Assembly (NCBI GenBank): GCA_015099395.1
Contig: AP024096.1
Span: 1,860,001 to 1,924,000 of the forward strand
DNA: 64,000 nt
From: Ktedonobacteria bacterium brp13
GTDB taxonomy: Bacteria > Chloroflexota > Ktedonobacteria > Ktedonobacterales > Ktedonobacteraceae
Direction: 5' to 3'
Part shown: one piece after another, positions 37,349 to 46,740 of the stretch
Numbering within the stretch: position 1 is the stretch's first letter
Layout: every line of letters begins with the position of its first letter
Program-made: the position numbers and the translations under genes
Notes under the pieces: generated by a model
Told to the model about the DNA's origin: nothing
The model's database searches: none
What the model saw: the letters and a program-made list of their open reading frames with translations, nothing else

Positions 37349-37575
37349 AAGAAAGAATCTATCCTTTTCTTTTGAGAGAAGGATAGCACCAAAAGCAGAG
37401 AAGGACAAGGGAGGAAAGAGGTGAGCAAGGGTCGAAAGGTTGTCAAAGTAACGTCGGCATAGACCGACGAGATACTGAAATTGACAATGTGGAGTGTGGG
37501 AAGGAGCGGGGAAAAGCCAGAAAAAGCGGCAATGTTGTGCCACGTGGGGAGAGGTGTAACCATAGCACTATCAGA

Positions 37576-37902
37576 TGTTGCTATATACATATTATCCATT
37601 TTGTATAGCAACATATATGCAATAAGATGATAGTAATATTGATCATGGACAACGTTTTGACATCAACACATTGTCCATGATAGCAATGTGATAACTGTTT
37701 ATTATTCTTGTTGCATGGGTATATTATGGGTATTATCCATGTATAAATGCACTAGTATGGCTAGTATTTTCGAGTGTACATGCCATAATGTTCATGTGAG
37801 TATGTGTCATTGTGTGTATTATCCACATTAACAGCATAAACATCACCATGTTATCCATATCAACGGTCGATATCTTGAATGAACTTTGACATGTTATCCA
37901 TC
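37576..37902. promoter_or_regulatory. AT-rich TTATCCA-box region (unit B copy)
   Basis: Same five boxes as in unit A (37592, 37733, 37819, 37851, 37894) and the same inverted repeats, with almost no changes. Located upstream of repeat protein B. Confidence 0.5.
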
Positions 37903-37919
37903 TCTATCATCAACTTCAC

Positions 37920-37935
37920 CATTCCACGTGAAACA
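37920..37935. promoter_or_regulatory. parS-like palindrome
   Basis: CATTCCACGTGAAACA matches the bacterial parS consensus TGTTNCACGTGAAACA at 14 of 16 positions counting N, with a perfect right half. It lies 13 bases after unit B. No parA or parB is in the window, so a working centromere site is unproven. Confidence 0.35.
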
Positions 37936-38007
37936 GATTATCTAGTGTCGGTGAACGAAATAACCCACATTCCGCAGTTTACTCAGAGTGTGTCGTAAGA
38001 GAAACAA

Positions 38008-38160
38008 TTAGCACCGGAAAGGAGCTAAGCGCGTCAAGAAGAGACGGATCGTGGCCACCTGGATGAAGGCCTCCGAGCTCGTAGGCAAGCCCTCATAATC
38101 GCGGGCGAGCCGCCGGAAACGCGAAAGCCAGGCAAAGGTTCGTTCAATGACCCAATCATA
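38008..38160 (-). pseudogene. IS5-family transposase C-terminal remnant
   Basis: The minus strand encodes [20 protein letters not shown], then [20 protein letters not shown] and TRLAPF before a stop: the conserved glutamate-containing end of IS5-type transposases. The rest is missing; the fragment is directly followed by an ISAs1 remnant. Confidence 0.75.
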
Positions 38161-38309
38161 CTACCCCCGAAAGCCGGTTTCTGTTTCTGAGCGTTTGCCA
38201 TTGTGCGATCCTTTCTTCATTCACTTGTATGATATCCTCAGAATGGTTTTTTTGCGAGTGGTGCATCCGTCCACCGTTAGCGTAAATCGTCCTAGGGCTT
38301 ATACGTTCA

Positions 38310-38470
38310 CACAAACAGAGAGACAAAATCTCCAAAGCCGCTTGAGGATGGCTGCTGTTGTAGCGCATCCGAGCAGCAATAGTGGAACATCCAGCGTGAC
38401 GGAGCAAACTGAGCGCCGTATTGCGTAATGCCGCCATGATTTTGGGCCCATTGTCAGCATGGACCGTGCT
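38310..38470 (-). pseudogene. ISAs1-type transposase C-terminal remnant
   Basis: The minus strand encodes HADNGPKIMAALRNTALSLL and RHAGCSTIAARMRYN, the typical end of ISAs1-family transposases. It is cut at 38470 by the left end of IS701 copy 2. Confidence 0.65.
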
Positions 38471-38611
38471 CACTACAGTGGCACTTTTAAACTGATCCAT
38501 ATCAGCGGATAAAAAAAGACTTCATGCATTTCTCGATCTCGATGTGACATGCTACAAAGAATGAAAAACCGTTGAAGCGATGTTCATGAGAAACGAGAAA
38601 TGCATGAAGTC

Positions 38612-39226
38612 TGATTACGATACCACATCTGAAGAAGCAGGACCATCTCAGCAGGCGCAACCCTGGACTGGCAACGATTGAGTATGAGTCAAGGAACCAA
38701 AGGCGAAAGGCTCTTTGATTGGGCCATCGTGCCACACGTCCATCGTGGGATCGTCGACGGATGCCACTTCGTGGTCATTCGCCGTTGCCTTGACGATCCT
38801 CGCGAAATAGCCTATTACCTGGTCGTCACTGCGCCTGGGACCTCCTTACACACGATAGTTCTGGCCATCGGTGCACGCTGGTGGATCGAGGTGGACCTTG
38901 AAAATACCAAAGATCTTGGGCTCGATCACTATGAGGTACGCAGCTACATTGGCTGGTATCACCATATGACCCTCGTCATGCTTGCTTCTGCCTTTCTGCT
39001 CGGGATCTGTGTCCAGGATCGCCAACACACGTGCCAGATCGAGGAAGCATCTTTCTCATTACCTCTCATCCCACTGACCACCTCAGAAGCTCATCACCTG
39101 CTGGCTCGTCTCATCTGGCCCGCTCCCACGCACGCTCCTCTGATTCGTCGATGGTCCCGCTTTCGCCGAGCGCATCAATATTGGGCCAGCTATTATCACT
39201 GCAGGCGTCGTTTGAAGGCTGGATAA
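38612..39226 (+). pseudogene. IS701-type transposase copy 2, N-terminal deletion
   Basis: Only the first residues and the C-terminal third remain. The C-terminus is complete (WWIEVDLENTKDLGLDHYEV, GWYHHMTLVMLASAF, RRWSRFRRAHQYWASYYH), which shows what copy 1 has lost. The catalytic aspartates are deleted. Inactive. Confidence 0.8.
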
Positions 39227-39355
39227 CCTGCTCGGTTCTCTTTGCGCTCACACCTCACGCTCCCTGCAGATCTGCAGGGGAACTTGGAATTCTCCCTGGA
39301 ATTTCCCTGGATCTCTCTTGTTTTTTTCTTGTTGGACACAAAAGGAGGTCTCCTT

Positions 39356-39694
39356 ATGAACATCATGTCTTTAGCCGACTGTTGTCGTCTGCTTGCCATT
39401 GATCCCAAAACCTTGCGTCGCTGGTTGCATCTTGCTCACCTCTCTGTTCAAACTCATCCATCGGATACACGTTTGAAGTGTGTTATTAGTGAACAACTCC
39501 AGCAATTGGCGGTGATACATCGCCGTACCTTGCCTGAGTTGAGTGAGCAGCTTTTTTCAGCAGAAATCTCTGCTCACTCAACTCCCTCCGATGTGCATAC
39601 GGCATCTGTTTGGTCTTCTGTGGTGTCAGAGATTTCTGGGTCCATGACAGAGCTGACACAGCAGCTTGGCTCTCTCCAAACTCATGTTGTCGCG
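39356..39694 (+). pseudogene. IS-borne HTH protein copy 2, truncated
   Basis: Same start, ribosome site and N-terminus as the gene at 32902, with a few substitutions (RRW for RRR). Homology ends after LGSLQTHVVA; the open frame continues to 39859 in unrelated sequence, so the coiled coil is lost. Confidence 0.7.
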
Positions 39695-39699
39695 AACGA

Positions 39700-39885
39700 T
39701 ATTATCCCATGCATGGCTTTGGAAGCTTTGACTCGGCAGCCCGTTTTTGCTGTGCTTTTGACGAATTGCGGAACTATCTCCGTTCTCGCTCCACTCTGGG
39801 AAAACCAGCCTCACTCTCAGAGCAACGAGGAGTTTTTCTTGATCGGATTACTGCCTTGAAGGAAGCGGTACAAGCAATCTCCTAG
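39700..39885 (+). pseudogene. DDE transposase C-terminal fragment, family uncertain
   Basis: Encodes HGFGSFDSAARFCCAFDEL, RNYLRSRSTLGKP and QRGVFLDRITALKEAVQAI before a stop at 39885. The pattern resembles ends of DDE-type transposases, but I cannot name the family. It joins IS701 copy 2 directly on the left. Confidence 0.45.
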
Positions 39886-39959
39886 CGAGAATAGCAGTCT
39901 CTCAGCATGCGCTGTTTCCCTGATGAGCTTCTGTATTCTCAGTTCTGACAGAACCGTTC

Positions 39960-40132
39960 TTCAAGGTCTCGATAGCTGAGTGCATATCGTAGATACCATC
40001 TCACGCACAGCAGAATGATCTCGACCTCGAAATGACGCCATTTGAACGGGTACTGCTCTGTCATGACTGCTCCTCTTATTCTTCTTTTCTGTCCATCATA
40101 ACAGATCAGCTTTCTTTTTTGCAACAGAACCC
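39960..40132 (-). pseudogene. IS6-family transposase N-terminal fragment with outer IS end
   Basis: Start at about 40064 on the minus strand (TEQYPFKWRHFEVEIILLCV, RYALSYRDLEE), then broken. The outer end TTGCAACAGAACC (40120-40132) is the same terminal type as at 17165. Closely related to the fragment at 16750-17100. Confidence 0.7.
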
Positions 40133-40167
40133 TTTTTATTACTTTTATTACTACCTATATGAGCGCT

Positions 40168-43029
40168 TTAGCTGAACTGCCACAGATGGTCCGCTGTACC
40201 ATTATCGTCATACTGCACGACATTGGCACTATCTGCCGTAGACATATTGGTCACACCCAGTACCTTGCCACTGTTCAGATTCTGGATACGGAAGTAGTCG
40301 CCTCCGCCATACAGTAAGCGCCAGAGATGATCATTTGTGCCATTGTCGTCATATTGCACAATCTGCACGCTATCAGCAGTGGATGCGCCACTCACGGCCA
40401 GTACCTTCCCGCTATTCTGGTTCTGGATACGGAAGTAGCCATTCGCATCCGGAATAAACTGCCACAGATGGTCTGGGGTACCATTATCATGATATTGCTG
40501 TATGTTGGCATTATCTGCAGTAGAGGCATTTTGTACGGCGAGCAGCAAGCCACTATTCTGGTTCTGGATATGTATATAGCCATCAGGAATGAAACGCCAC
40601 AGATGGTCCGGGGTACCGTTATCGTGATATTGCTGCACGTTGGCGCTATCGGCTGTGGAGGCATTTTGTACGGCGAGCAGCAAGCCACTATTCTGGTTCT
40701 GAATATGGACATAGCCACCGCCAGTGTCGATCAACTTCCACAGATGGTCCGCTGTACCGTTGTCATCATACTGCACGACATTGGCGCTATCTGCCGTAGA
40801 CATATTGGTCACGCCCAGTACCTTGCTACTGTTCAGATTCTGGATGCGAAAGTAGCCATCGCCATTATCGATCAGACTCCAGAGATGGTCCGGGGTGCCA
40901 TTGTCATCATACTGCACGACCTGCGCGCTATCAGCAGTAGACTCGTTGGTCACACCCAATACTTTGCCGCTATTCTGGTTCTGGATACGGAAATGCACGC
41001 CCGCACGCACCCAGGCAGTCGCTCCAGCCCCTGTGCCTATGGTTGGGAAAGAGGAGATACGCAGACGCGCTGCACCCATAGGGATCAGTGTGATAGCCTG
41101 GGCCGCGACGCTAGAAAGCGTGGGACTCGCTTGCAACGTTGTTACGACGTTCTGGCTATCTGCCTGCCAGCCAGTGATCTGCTGAGCCTGAACCTGCATG
41201 GTAATCGGTACAGTCTGCTGAGTAAAGGGATTCGCGGCCAGGGTACCTCCGCTCTGCTGAACCGTAAATGACTGCGCTGGATTGTTACCATTGAGCACCA
41301 GACCATAGTTCCATGGCGAGCTTGCCGTTACCTTATACTCTGGTATCTGGGCAGTACTATTATTGATCAGTGTATAGTTTTCAGCGATCTGGAGAGAGAA
41401 GGTGAGTGGTCCATAGTTGGCCGAGACCGAGTTGTGGTTGTTCGTCCAGGTCTGGACACGGGTCTGCATTGGTAGTTGCAGCGTGACGGTATCGCCATTC
41501 GCCCAGGTACGATTAATTTTCGCAAAGACCGGTCCGCCCTGTGCCGCAACGTTCTGGCCATTCACCTGCAAGACCGGACTTGCACACCAGCCTGGTATGC
41601 GCAGATAGAGCGGAAAGGCCAGCGTACTCGGTGTGGAGAGCTTCAACGTGATGGTATCGGAGAAAGGATAGTTGGTCGTTTCGGTAAAGGTAACGGTGGT
41701 CCCATTGCCAACATTTGCCGTAACGGTAGTCGGTGCATACAAGGTAGCGCACAGGCCATTATCGGGAGTTGCTAGCCAGGATTCCTCGGTAAAGAAAGGC
41801 CAACCCATCCCATAGTTATGCGGACAACAACGATACTGGTCCACACCCTGTATATAGGCCTGCATCGCCCAGCCATTATCGAACTGACCCTGCGACTTGG
41901 CGACGTCGTCCAGCTGGATACTATTGGCGCTGGTAATATAGTGCAGCGCCTTGCCCTGCGGATCGAGCGCAGCCGGTAACGAGTTGAAAGCCAGGTTCTC
42001 AGTACGATCGGCCCATACAGGATCGCCTGTGATGCGCACAAGGATCTCATCGCTCTGCATATACTCAACAATACCACAGGTCTCAAAGCCCTGACGCGGA
42101 TCGCCAAAGCCTGGGCGCGCATTTTCATCCCCCGCAAAACCACCGCCCGAGAATTGTCCATAGGTGTTCATGATAGTAGCATAGTTCTGGTACACCGCCG
42201 CATTATACTGTGCGCCACCCTCCAGAATGCCAAAGAGCGCGGGCTCGCGGAATCCCTGGGACAGGTTTACATTATGCAGCGTCGGTAGAACGCTACTCAT
42301 CCAGTTCGCGGAGTTTTGATGGATCTTCGTCACCAAATCCAGTAGCCAGGCATCCCCTGTCCGATTGTAGAGCCAGTAAATAGTATCGAGAGTATCGCCC
42401 CAACGTGTGTAGGCCCACCCCTGACTGAAGACCGAGTTCGCCTGCGCATTCATGTATTGAAAGAATCTAGTCAGGAAAGGCACGATGCGCGTATCGTTGA
42501 AGTACTCCTGGAACGAACAGAATGCTCGCAGCAATGGCATAAAGGGCCAGAAATCAGGACCACCATTGAGTGAGGTTCGCAAAGAGGTTGGTCCAAAAAA
42601 GCCGTCCGACTGCTGCGTCGCAATAATGCCATTGATCCATTGTTGCGTCGTGGAAAGAGCAGTGGCGTCGCCAGTGACATAGGCCAGATCACCATAACCG
42701 CGTAACCAGTAAGGGACCTCTTCCCAGCCGACGAGATTGGGCGTAATCCAGCCAGTAGTATTGTAATTCAAGAAATGAGAGATATGATTATACTGTCCAC
42801 AGAGACCAGCAAGTTGAAGTTGGAGTTGTCCCGCCAGCCAGCCCTGCGCCTTCACACTACCAACCGGTAAACGATAGAAGGCGGCTGCTTGAAGAGGAGC
42901 TTTATTGGGCCAGTACAGGCCACCCGCAGCGGCATAAGCGATACGATTGAAACTGATCTGTCCAAGAAAGGCGCTGCCACCAGTGGCGAGCAGTCCTTTC
43001 TTGAGGAACTCACGGCGTTTCATTGCCAT
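40168..43029 (-). CDS. Secreted GH127-type beta-L-arabinofuranosidase with six ricin-type repeats
   Basis: About 953 residues. Tat-type signal (KRREFLKKGLLATGGSAFLG). Residues 45-660 match the GH127/DUF1680 plan: ETCGIVEYM and YRCCPHNYGMGWP hold the cysteines and glutamate that bind zinc and supply the thiol nucleophile in this family. Residues 680-953 are six repeats of about 46 residues (FRIQNQNSGKVLGV, QYDDNGTPDHLW), a ricin-type carbohydrate-binding array. The start at 43029 has GGAGG 11 bases upstream. It probably releases L-arabinofuranose from plant polymers for the importer at 48.5-53.4 kb. Confidence 0.88.
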   Translation of the reverse strand: MAMKRREFLKKGLLATGGSAFLGQISFNRIAYAAAGGLYWPNKAPLQAAAFYRLPVGSVKAQGWLAGQLQLQLAGLCGQYNHISHFLNYNTTGWITPNLVGWEEVPYWLRGYGDLAYVTGDATALSTTQQWINGIIATQQSDGFFGPTSLRTSLNGGPDFWPFMPLLRAFCSFQEYFNDTRIVPFLTRFFQYMNAQANSVFSQGWAYTRWGDTLDTIYWLYNRTGDAWLLDLVTKIHQNSANWMSSVLPTLHNVNLSQGFREPALFGILEGGAQYNAAVYQNYATIMNTYGQFSGGGFAGDENARPGFGDPRQGFETCGIVEYMQSDEILVRITGDPVWADRTENLAFNSLPAALDPQGKALHYITSANSIQLDDVAKSQGQFDNGWAMQAYIQGVDQYRCCPHNYGMGWPFFTEESWLATPDNGLCATLYAPTTVTANVGNGTTVTFTETTNYPFSDTITLKLSTPSTLAFPLYLRIPGWCASPVLQVNGQNVAAQGGPVFAKINRTWANGDTVTLQLPMQTRVQTWTNNHNSVSANYGPLTFSLQIAENYTLINNSTAQIPEYKVTASSPWNYGLVLNGNNPAQSFTVQQSGGTLAANPFTQQTVPITMQVQAQQITGWQADSQNVVTTLQASPTLSSVAAQAITLIPMGAARLRISSFPTIGTGAGATAWVRAGVHFRIQNQNSGKVLGVTNESTADSAQVVQYDDNGTPDHLWSLIDNGDGYFRIQNLNSSKVLGVTNMSTADSANVVQYDDNGTADHLWKLIDTGGGYVHIQNQNSGLLLAVQNASTADSANVQQYHDNGTPDHLWRFIPDGYIHIQNQNSGLLLAVQNASTADNANIQQYHDNGTPDHLWQFIPDANGYFRIQNQNSGKVLAVSGASTADSVQIVQYDDNGTNDHLWRLLYGGGDYFRIQNLNSGKVLGVTNMSTADSANVVQYDDNGTADHLWQFS

Positions 43030-43255
43030 CGTGTTGTTTACCTCCATGTAAAAGAGTGTCAACTGGCCTCAAGCCAATTTGAGCACAGTCTCAGTTCACA
43101 TAGGATGCTTGCTCTACGCAACAAGCACATCATCCTATACGCTCACCCGCACGTCCTGTGCAGATAAGCCTTTACTTCGGAATGTACTGAAGTGAAAGCC
43201 AAAAATACTACAAATAGCGCGATAGATTCGGATTTTCTATGCTTTGATTAACAAT

Positions 43256-43284
43256 AGTATGAAGTTAAAAAAAACAAAAGTCAA
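43256..43284 (-). promoter_or_regulatory. Promoter of the GH127 gene
   Basis: Minus strand: TTGACT (43279-43284), 17-base spacer, CATACT (43256-43261). The surrounding bases resemble the plus-strand promoter at 43566 (both have ACTTGACTTTT and a following TTAAT), consistent with joint control. Confidence 0.55.
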
Positions 43285-43295
43285 GTACGTTTCGC

Positions 43296-43495
43296 GGTTG
43301 TGTTGCAAGATCGAGCAAGACCACCGGTTCATCCAACCGTTCCCCAATGGTTGACGAAGCCAGGGATGGGCTTTTTCTCATTCGAGACAGCGTGGCGAAC
43401 CTTGGTTGCCAGGCTATTTGGAGTGGTTGTCTAAGAAAATTGAAGAGGGTCCGCTCACGTTCAATTTTTTTCTTCCTCGTTTTTGCAACACAACC
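43296..43495. mobile_element. 200-bp MITE-like element
   Basis: Perfect 13-bp terminal inverted repeats GGTTGTGTTGCAA and TTGCAACACAACC bracket 200 bases with no gene. The ends match the IS-type termini at 13102, 13665 and 17165, and the right 70 bases match 13102-13180 inverted. No clear target duplication was seen. It lies inside a divergent promoter region, 11 bases from the GH127 -35 box. Confidence 0.75.
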
Positions 43496-43565
43496 GTTTC
43501 CTTTGGATACAGTAGTCATGCGCTCATTTATTGTCAATAGATGAAAGAGAACTCTCAAAAAGCAC

Positions 43566-43595
43566 TTGACTTTTTTCGTTAGTTTCATTTATACT
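43566..43595 (+). promoter_or_regulatory. Promoter of the LamG/DUF4965 gene
   Basis: TTGACT, 18-base spacer, TATACT, about 220 bases before the ATG at 43815. Long leader between them without an obvious riboswitch. Confidence 0.55.
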
Positions 43596-43814
43596 ACTCT
43601 TAATTGATTAGGGATTATGCAATTAAAAAAGCAGGCAAAGGCCCTTTTTAACGCTTCTTATGTCGCTCCTATGTAGTTAAATTCTGTTAATCGGCACCAA
43701 GTCTGTGGCAGAAGACAACGCACATGGTTTCCATTCGCGAAAATACGAATGAAAACCATCCATTTATTCTCCATAAAAAAGTACGTATGCAATGATGCAA
43801 AGGAGTATCTTATC

Positions 43815-46673
43815 ATGGATGATCGGCTACGCTTATTGAACTTCCCAATGATGGGTAACGTGAAGCGCCGCGATTTTCTAAAAATGGGAGCCGCCCTTGG
43901 TCTCTCCGCTGCTGCATTAGACACCATGTTCTTCTCCTCGCAAACTGCCCATGCAGCGACCCCTGGGCTTGCTGGTTACTGGCCCCTTGATAATGGTAGC
44001 GGTACGAGTGCTACTGATACATCTGGTGGCAATCATAACGGCGTGTTGAACGGTAATCCATCCTGGACGACCGGCAAGAGCGGTACCGCACTCAGTTTCA
44101 ACGGAAGTAGTACGACAGTTGATATCAATCACAATGTCGTCAATACAAGTACCAGCTTTTCGGTGGCTGCATGGGTTCAATTAACGTCTTTAAGTAACTG
44201 GGCCACTGCGGTGAGTCAGGACGGCTCAAATGTGAGTGGTTTTTATCTTCAATACACCAATCCATCTGCTGGTACCGATGGAGGTAAGTTTGCATTTAGC
44301 CTGATCAACGCAGATGCGACCACAGGAACTACTGTGCGCGCCACCTCACCATTCACACCGCTTGTGAATACCTGGTATCATCTGGTAGGCGTGTATGATG
44401 CGACAAGCAAGCAGAGTCATCTCTACGTCAACGGAGCATTAGTGGGAACACAGACGATCGCTTCGAACTGGAATGCGACTGGCGAGACGGTCATTGGTCG
44501 CGCAAAGTTTGGCGGATCGGTGGACTATTGGCCTGGCTTAATCGATGATGTCCAACTATCGAGCCAGGCGCTTGCCGCTTCAGATGTCCTGACGCTGTAC
44601 CAGACAGCACCAGCACTGACTCCCGTGCGCCCGCCATCAGTCCCCTTAATTGTGCGCAGTCCCTATGTCAGCACCTGGCAGAATACCAGCATCGCCCCTG
44701 GAAACTGGTCGACCTTCTGGAATGGAAACGTGAAAGCGATTACCGGTATCGTGCGTGTTGATGGCACCTCTTACGTCTTCTTTGGTGCCCCAGGAGGTAT
44801 CGGCACGGTGCAAAACGCAACACAGATCCAGCTAGAGATCACTGCCACGCAATCACGCTATGTCTTTCAGGCTGGTGCGGTGAATCTATCTGTCAACTTC
44901 GTTTCACCCATTGAAGCCACAAACATAGAGCTCCTCTCCGTCCCCTTTGGCTACATTTATGTTCAGGCCTATGCCAATAACGGCGGCACGCATACCGTCA
45001 GTGTCTATATGGACATCTCAGGCGAATGGGCACATGGAACAGATACGACACTCATCGACTGGACCTATCAGACCATCAATACGGGAACGCAGAACGTCAA
45101 CGCATTCTCAGTCACTCCTAGCTCGCCCAGCGTACTCGCCGAGACCAATGATTATCCATCATGGGGTTCGGCCATCTGGGCAACGAATGGAGCAGGTTTG
45201 ACATATCAGAGTGGTCAAGATACCGTTGTCCGTTCGCAGGCAGTTTCCCAGGGAAGCCTCAGCAATACCATGGATACGAATATGCCACGTGCTATCAATA
45301 ATGCATGGCCCGTATTCGGCTTTAATTTCAATCTGGGTGCTCTGAGTGGGACACCGAATACGCCGCTTGTCTTTGTACTCGGTCATGTTCGTCAACCGGC
45401 CGTGAGTTATCAGGGAGGGCAGATAGCGCCATTGTGGCAATCCTATTGGTCTACCTGGTCGTCGATGCTTGCTGCGGCCTATAACGACGCCACTGCTCTG
45501 ACGTTACTCAGTCGTGCTAATACGCTGGATTCCTCGATTGCACAGGCCGCCGTCTCCGCTGGAGGCGCTCATTACGCGGCTCTCTGCGCGCTGGTGGCTC
45601 GCCAGGCCTTTGGAGGCATCGAACTGGTCAACACCGCGAGTGCGCCCTGGCTATTCCTCAAAGAGATCAGTAGTGATGGTAACGTCTCAACGATCGACGT
45701 CATTTATCCCATGTTCCCCATCCTCTACTATCTGAACCCGAATCTGCTGAACCTGATCCTGGCACCGATCCTGCACTATGTCGAAAGCGGACTCTGGCCA
45801 CAGACCTACTGTGTACATGATCTCGGTTCATCCTATCCTAACGCGGGTGGACACAACGATGGCGGTGGGGAAAACATGCCAGTTGAAGAGACGGCTAACA
45901 TGTTAATCATGGCGGCTGCATACATCCTCCAGGCGAGTGCCAGTGATGCATCTACATATAGCAACGCCCATTACACTATCTTCAAGCAGTGGGCCAACTA
46001 TCTGAACGCCCCAAATGGAGGGAGTCCAAGTCGCGCCAACGCTCTTGATCCCTTGTTACAAAACCAGACAGACGATTTCACCGGTGTTATTGCTCATAGC
46101 ACGAATCTGGCGCTCAAGGGTATCCTTGCCATTGGAGCCATGGGACTTATCGCTAAGGCGGCCGGGAATACGTCTGATCAGACGTTCTACGCCCACACCG
46201 CAGCAACTCTGATTACCCAATGGGCACAACTGGGTCAAGACACCTCGCAGGCGCATCTTGATATTGCCTATACGGAAGCGGATACAGATGCTGGTACGGG
46301 AGCAGGTACATATAGTCTGAAGTACAATGCTTTTCCCGATCGTACGCTGGGATTGAATCTGGTTCCCACATCAGTCTTACAGGAGGAAGCGGCCTGGTAT
46401 TTGCAGAAGAAGAATGCGTATGGCATTCCACTTGACACACGTCATACCTATACCAAGGCTGACTGGGAACTGTGGGCAGCTGCCTCGACGGACAATACTC
46501 AACTACGTCAGTTCTTTATTGACGCCCTGTACTCTTTCGCGAACACATCATCATCGCGTGTACCTTTCACCGATTGGTACGATACCATCTCAAACACCCA
46601 AAATGGTTTTCAGGCTCGCCCCGTGATGGGAGGTCTCTTCGCGGTCCTGGCGCGTATCAAGAGCGGTCATTAG
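43815..46673 (+). CDS. Secreted LamG-domain protein with DUF4965-type catalytic region
   Basis: About 952 residues. Tat-type signal (VKRRDFLKMGAALGLSAAAL). Residues 45-240 are a LamG/concanavalin-like sugar-binding domain (GYWPLDNGSGTSATD; FSVAAWVQL; YWPGLIDDVQLS). The remainder matches the DUF5127/DUF4965/DUF1793 (glutaminase A-like, GH-type helical barrel) plan: STNLALKGILAIGAMG, KYNAFPDRTLGLNL, YGIPLDTRHTYTKADWELWA, FQARPVMGGLFA. ATG 43815 has AAAGGAG upstream. Divergent from GH127 and probably part of the same polysaccharide programme; the catalytic activity is not certain. Confidence 0.82.
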   Translation: MDDRLRLLNFPMMGNVKRRDFLKMGAALGLSAAALDTMFFSSQTAHAATPGLAGYWPLDNGSGTSATDTSGGNHNGVLNGNPSWTTGKSGTALSFNGSSTTVDINHNVVNTSTSFSVAAWVQLTSLSNWATAVSQDGSNVSGFYLQYTNPSAGTDGGKFAFSLINADATTGTTVRATSPFTPLVNTWYHLVGVYDATSKQSHLYVNGALVGTQTIASNWNATGETVIGRAKFGGSVDYWPGLIDDVQLSSQALAASDVLTLYQTAPALTPVRPPSVPLIVRSPYVSTWQNTSIAPGNWSTFWNGNVKAITGIVRVDGTSYVFFGAPGGIGTVQNATQIQLEITATQSRYVFQAGAVNLSVNFVSPIEATNIELLSVPFGYIYVQAYANNGGTHTVSVYMDISGEWAHGTDTTLIDWTYQTINTGTQNVNAFSVTPSSPSVLAETNDYPSWGSAIWATNGAGLTYQSGQDTVVRSQAVSQGSLSNTMDTNMPRAINNAWPVFGFNFNLGALSGTPNTPLVFVLGHVRQPAVSYQGGQIAPLWQSYWSTWSSMLAAAYNDATALTLLSRANTLDSSIAQAAVSAGGAHYAALCALVARQAFGGIELVNTASAPWLFLKEISSDGNVSTIDVIYPMFPILYYLNPNLLNLILAPILHYVESGLWPQTYCVHDLGSSYPNAGGHNDGGGENMPVEETANMLIMAAAYILQASASDASTYSNAHYTIFKQWANYLNAPNGGSPSRANALDPLLQNQTDDFTGVIAHSTNLALKGILAIGAMGLIAKAAGNTSDQTFYAHTAATLITQWAQLGQDTSQAHLDIAYTEADTDAGTGAGTYSLKYNAFPDRTLGLNLVPTSVLQEEAAWYLQKKNAYGIPLDTRHTYTKADWELWAAASTDNTQLRQFFIDALYSFANTSSSRVPFTDWYDTISNTQNGFQARPVMGGLFAVLARIKSGH

Positions 46674-46694
46674 CCTGTTTGAGCCTGGCCTGAT

Positions 46695-46736
46695 AGCCGG
46701 TGGAATAGTCGTACTGATAGGACTATTCCATCGGCT
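46695..46736. terminator. Bidirectional terminator between convergent genes
   Basis: AGCCGGTGGAATAGTC and its near-complement (one mismatch in 16) with a 10-base loop, between the stops of the LamG gene (46673) and the ArsR-type regulator (46741). Confidence 0.75.
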
Positions 46737-46740
46737 GGCT

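Larger units (their letters stand above)
35463..37907. repeat. Tandem duplication, unit B (2,445 bp)
   Basis: Second unit, nearly identical to unit A at both ends, including the 90-base IS701 right-end fragment (terminal repeat at 35535-35550), the terminator and the TTATCCA region. The size difference arises from different numbers of coding repeats. Confidence 0.95.
38471..39694. mobile_element. IS701-type element, copy 2, decayed
   Basis: Left terminal repeat CACTACAGTGGCACTT at 38471. The first 150 bases match copy 1, then about 790 bases are deleted at a CAG microhomology near 38655, and the match resumes in the C-terminal half of the transposase. The right part stops at 39694 inside the HTH gene, so the right end is lost. 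Confidence 0.8.

Noticed and set aside
36316..37350. A 344-codon plus-strand open frame of VGRLGGKTAVVVRQRLGR-like units
   Set aside because: It is the antisense of the 54-bp coding repeats of repeat protein B; the period is a multiple of three, so several frames stay open. No ribosome site.
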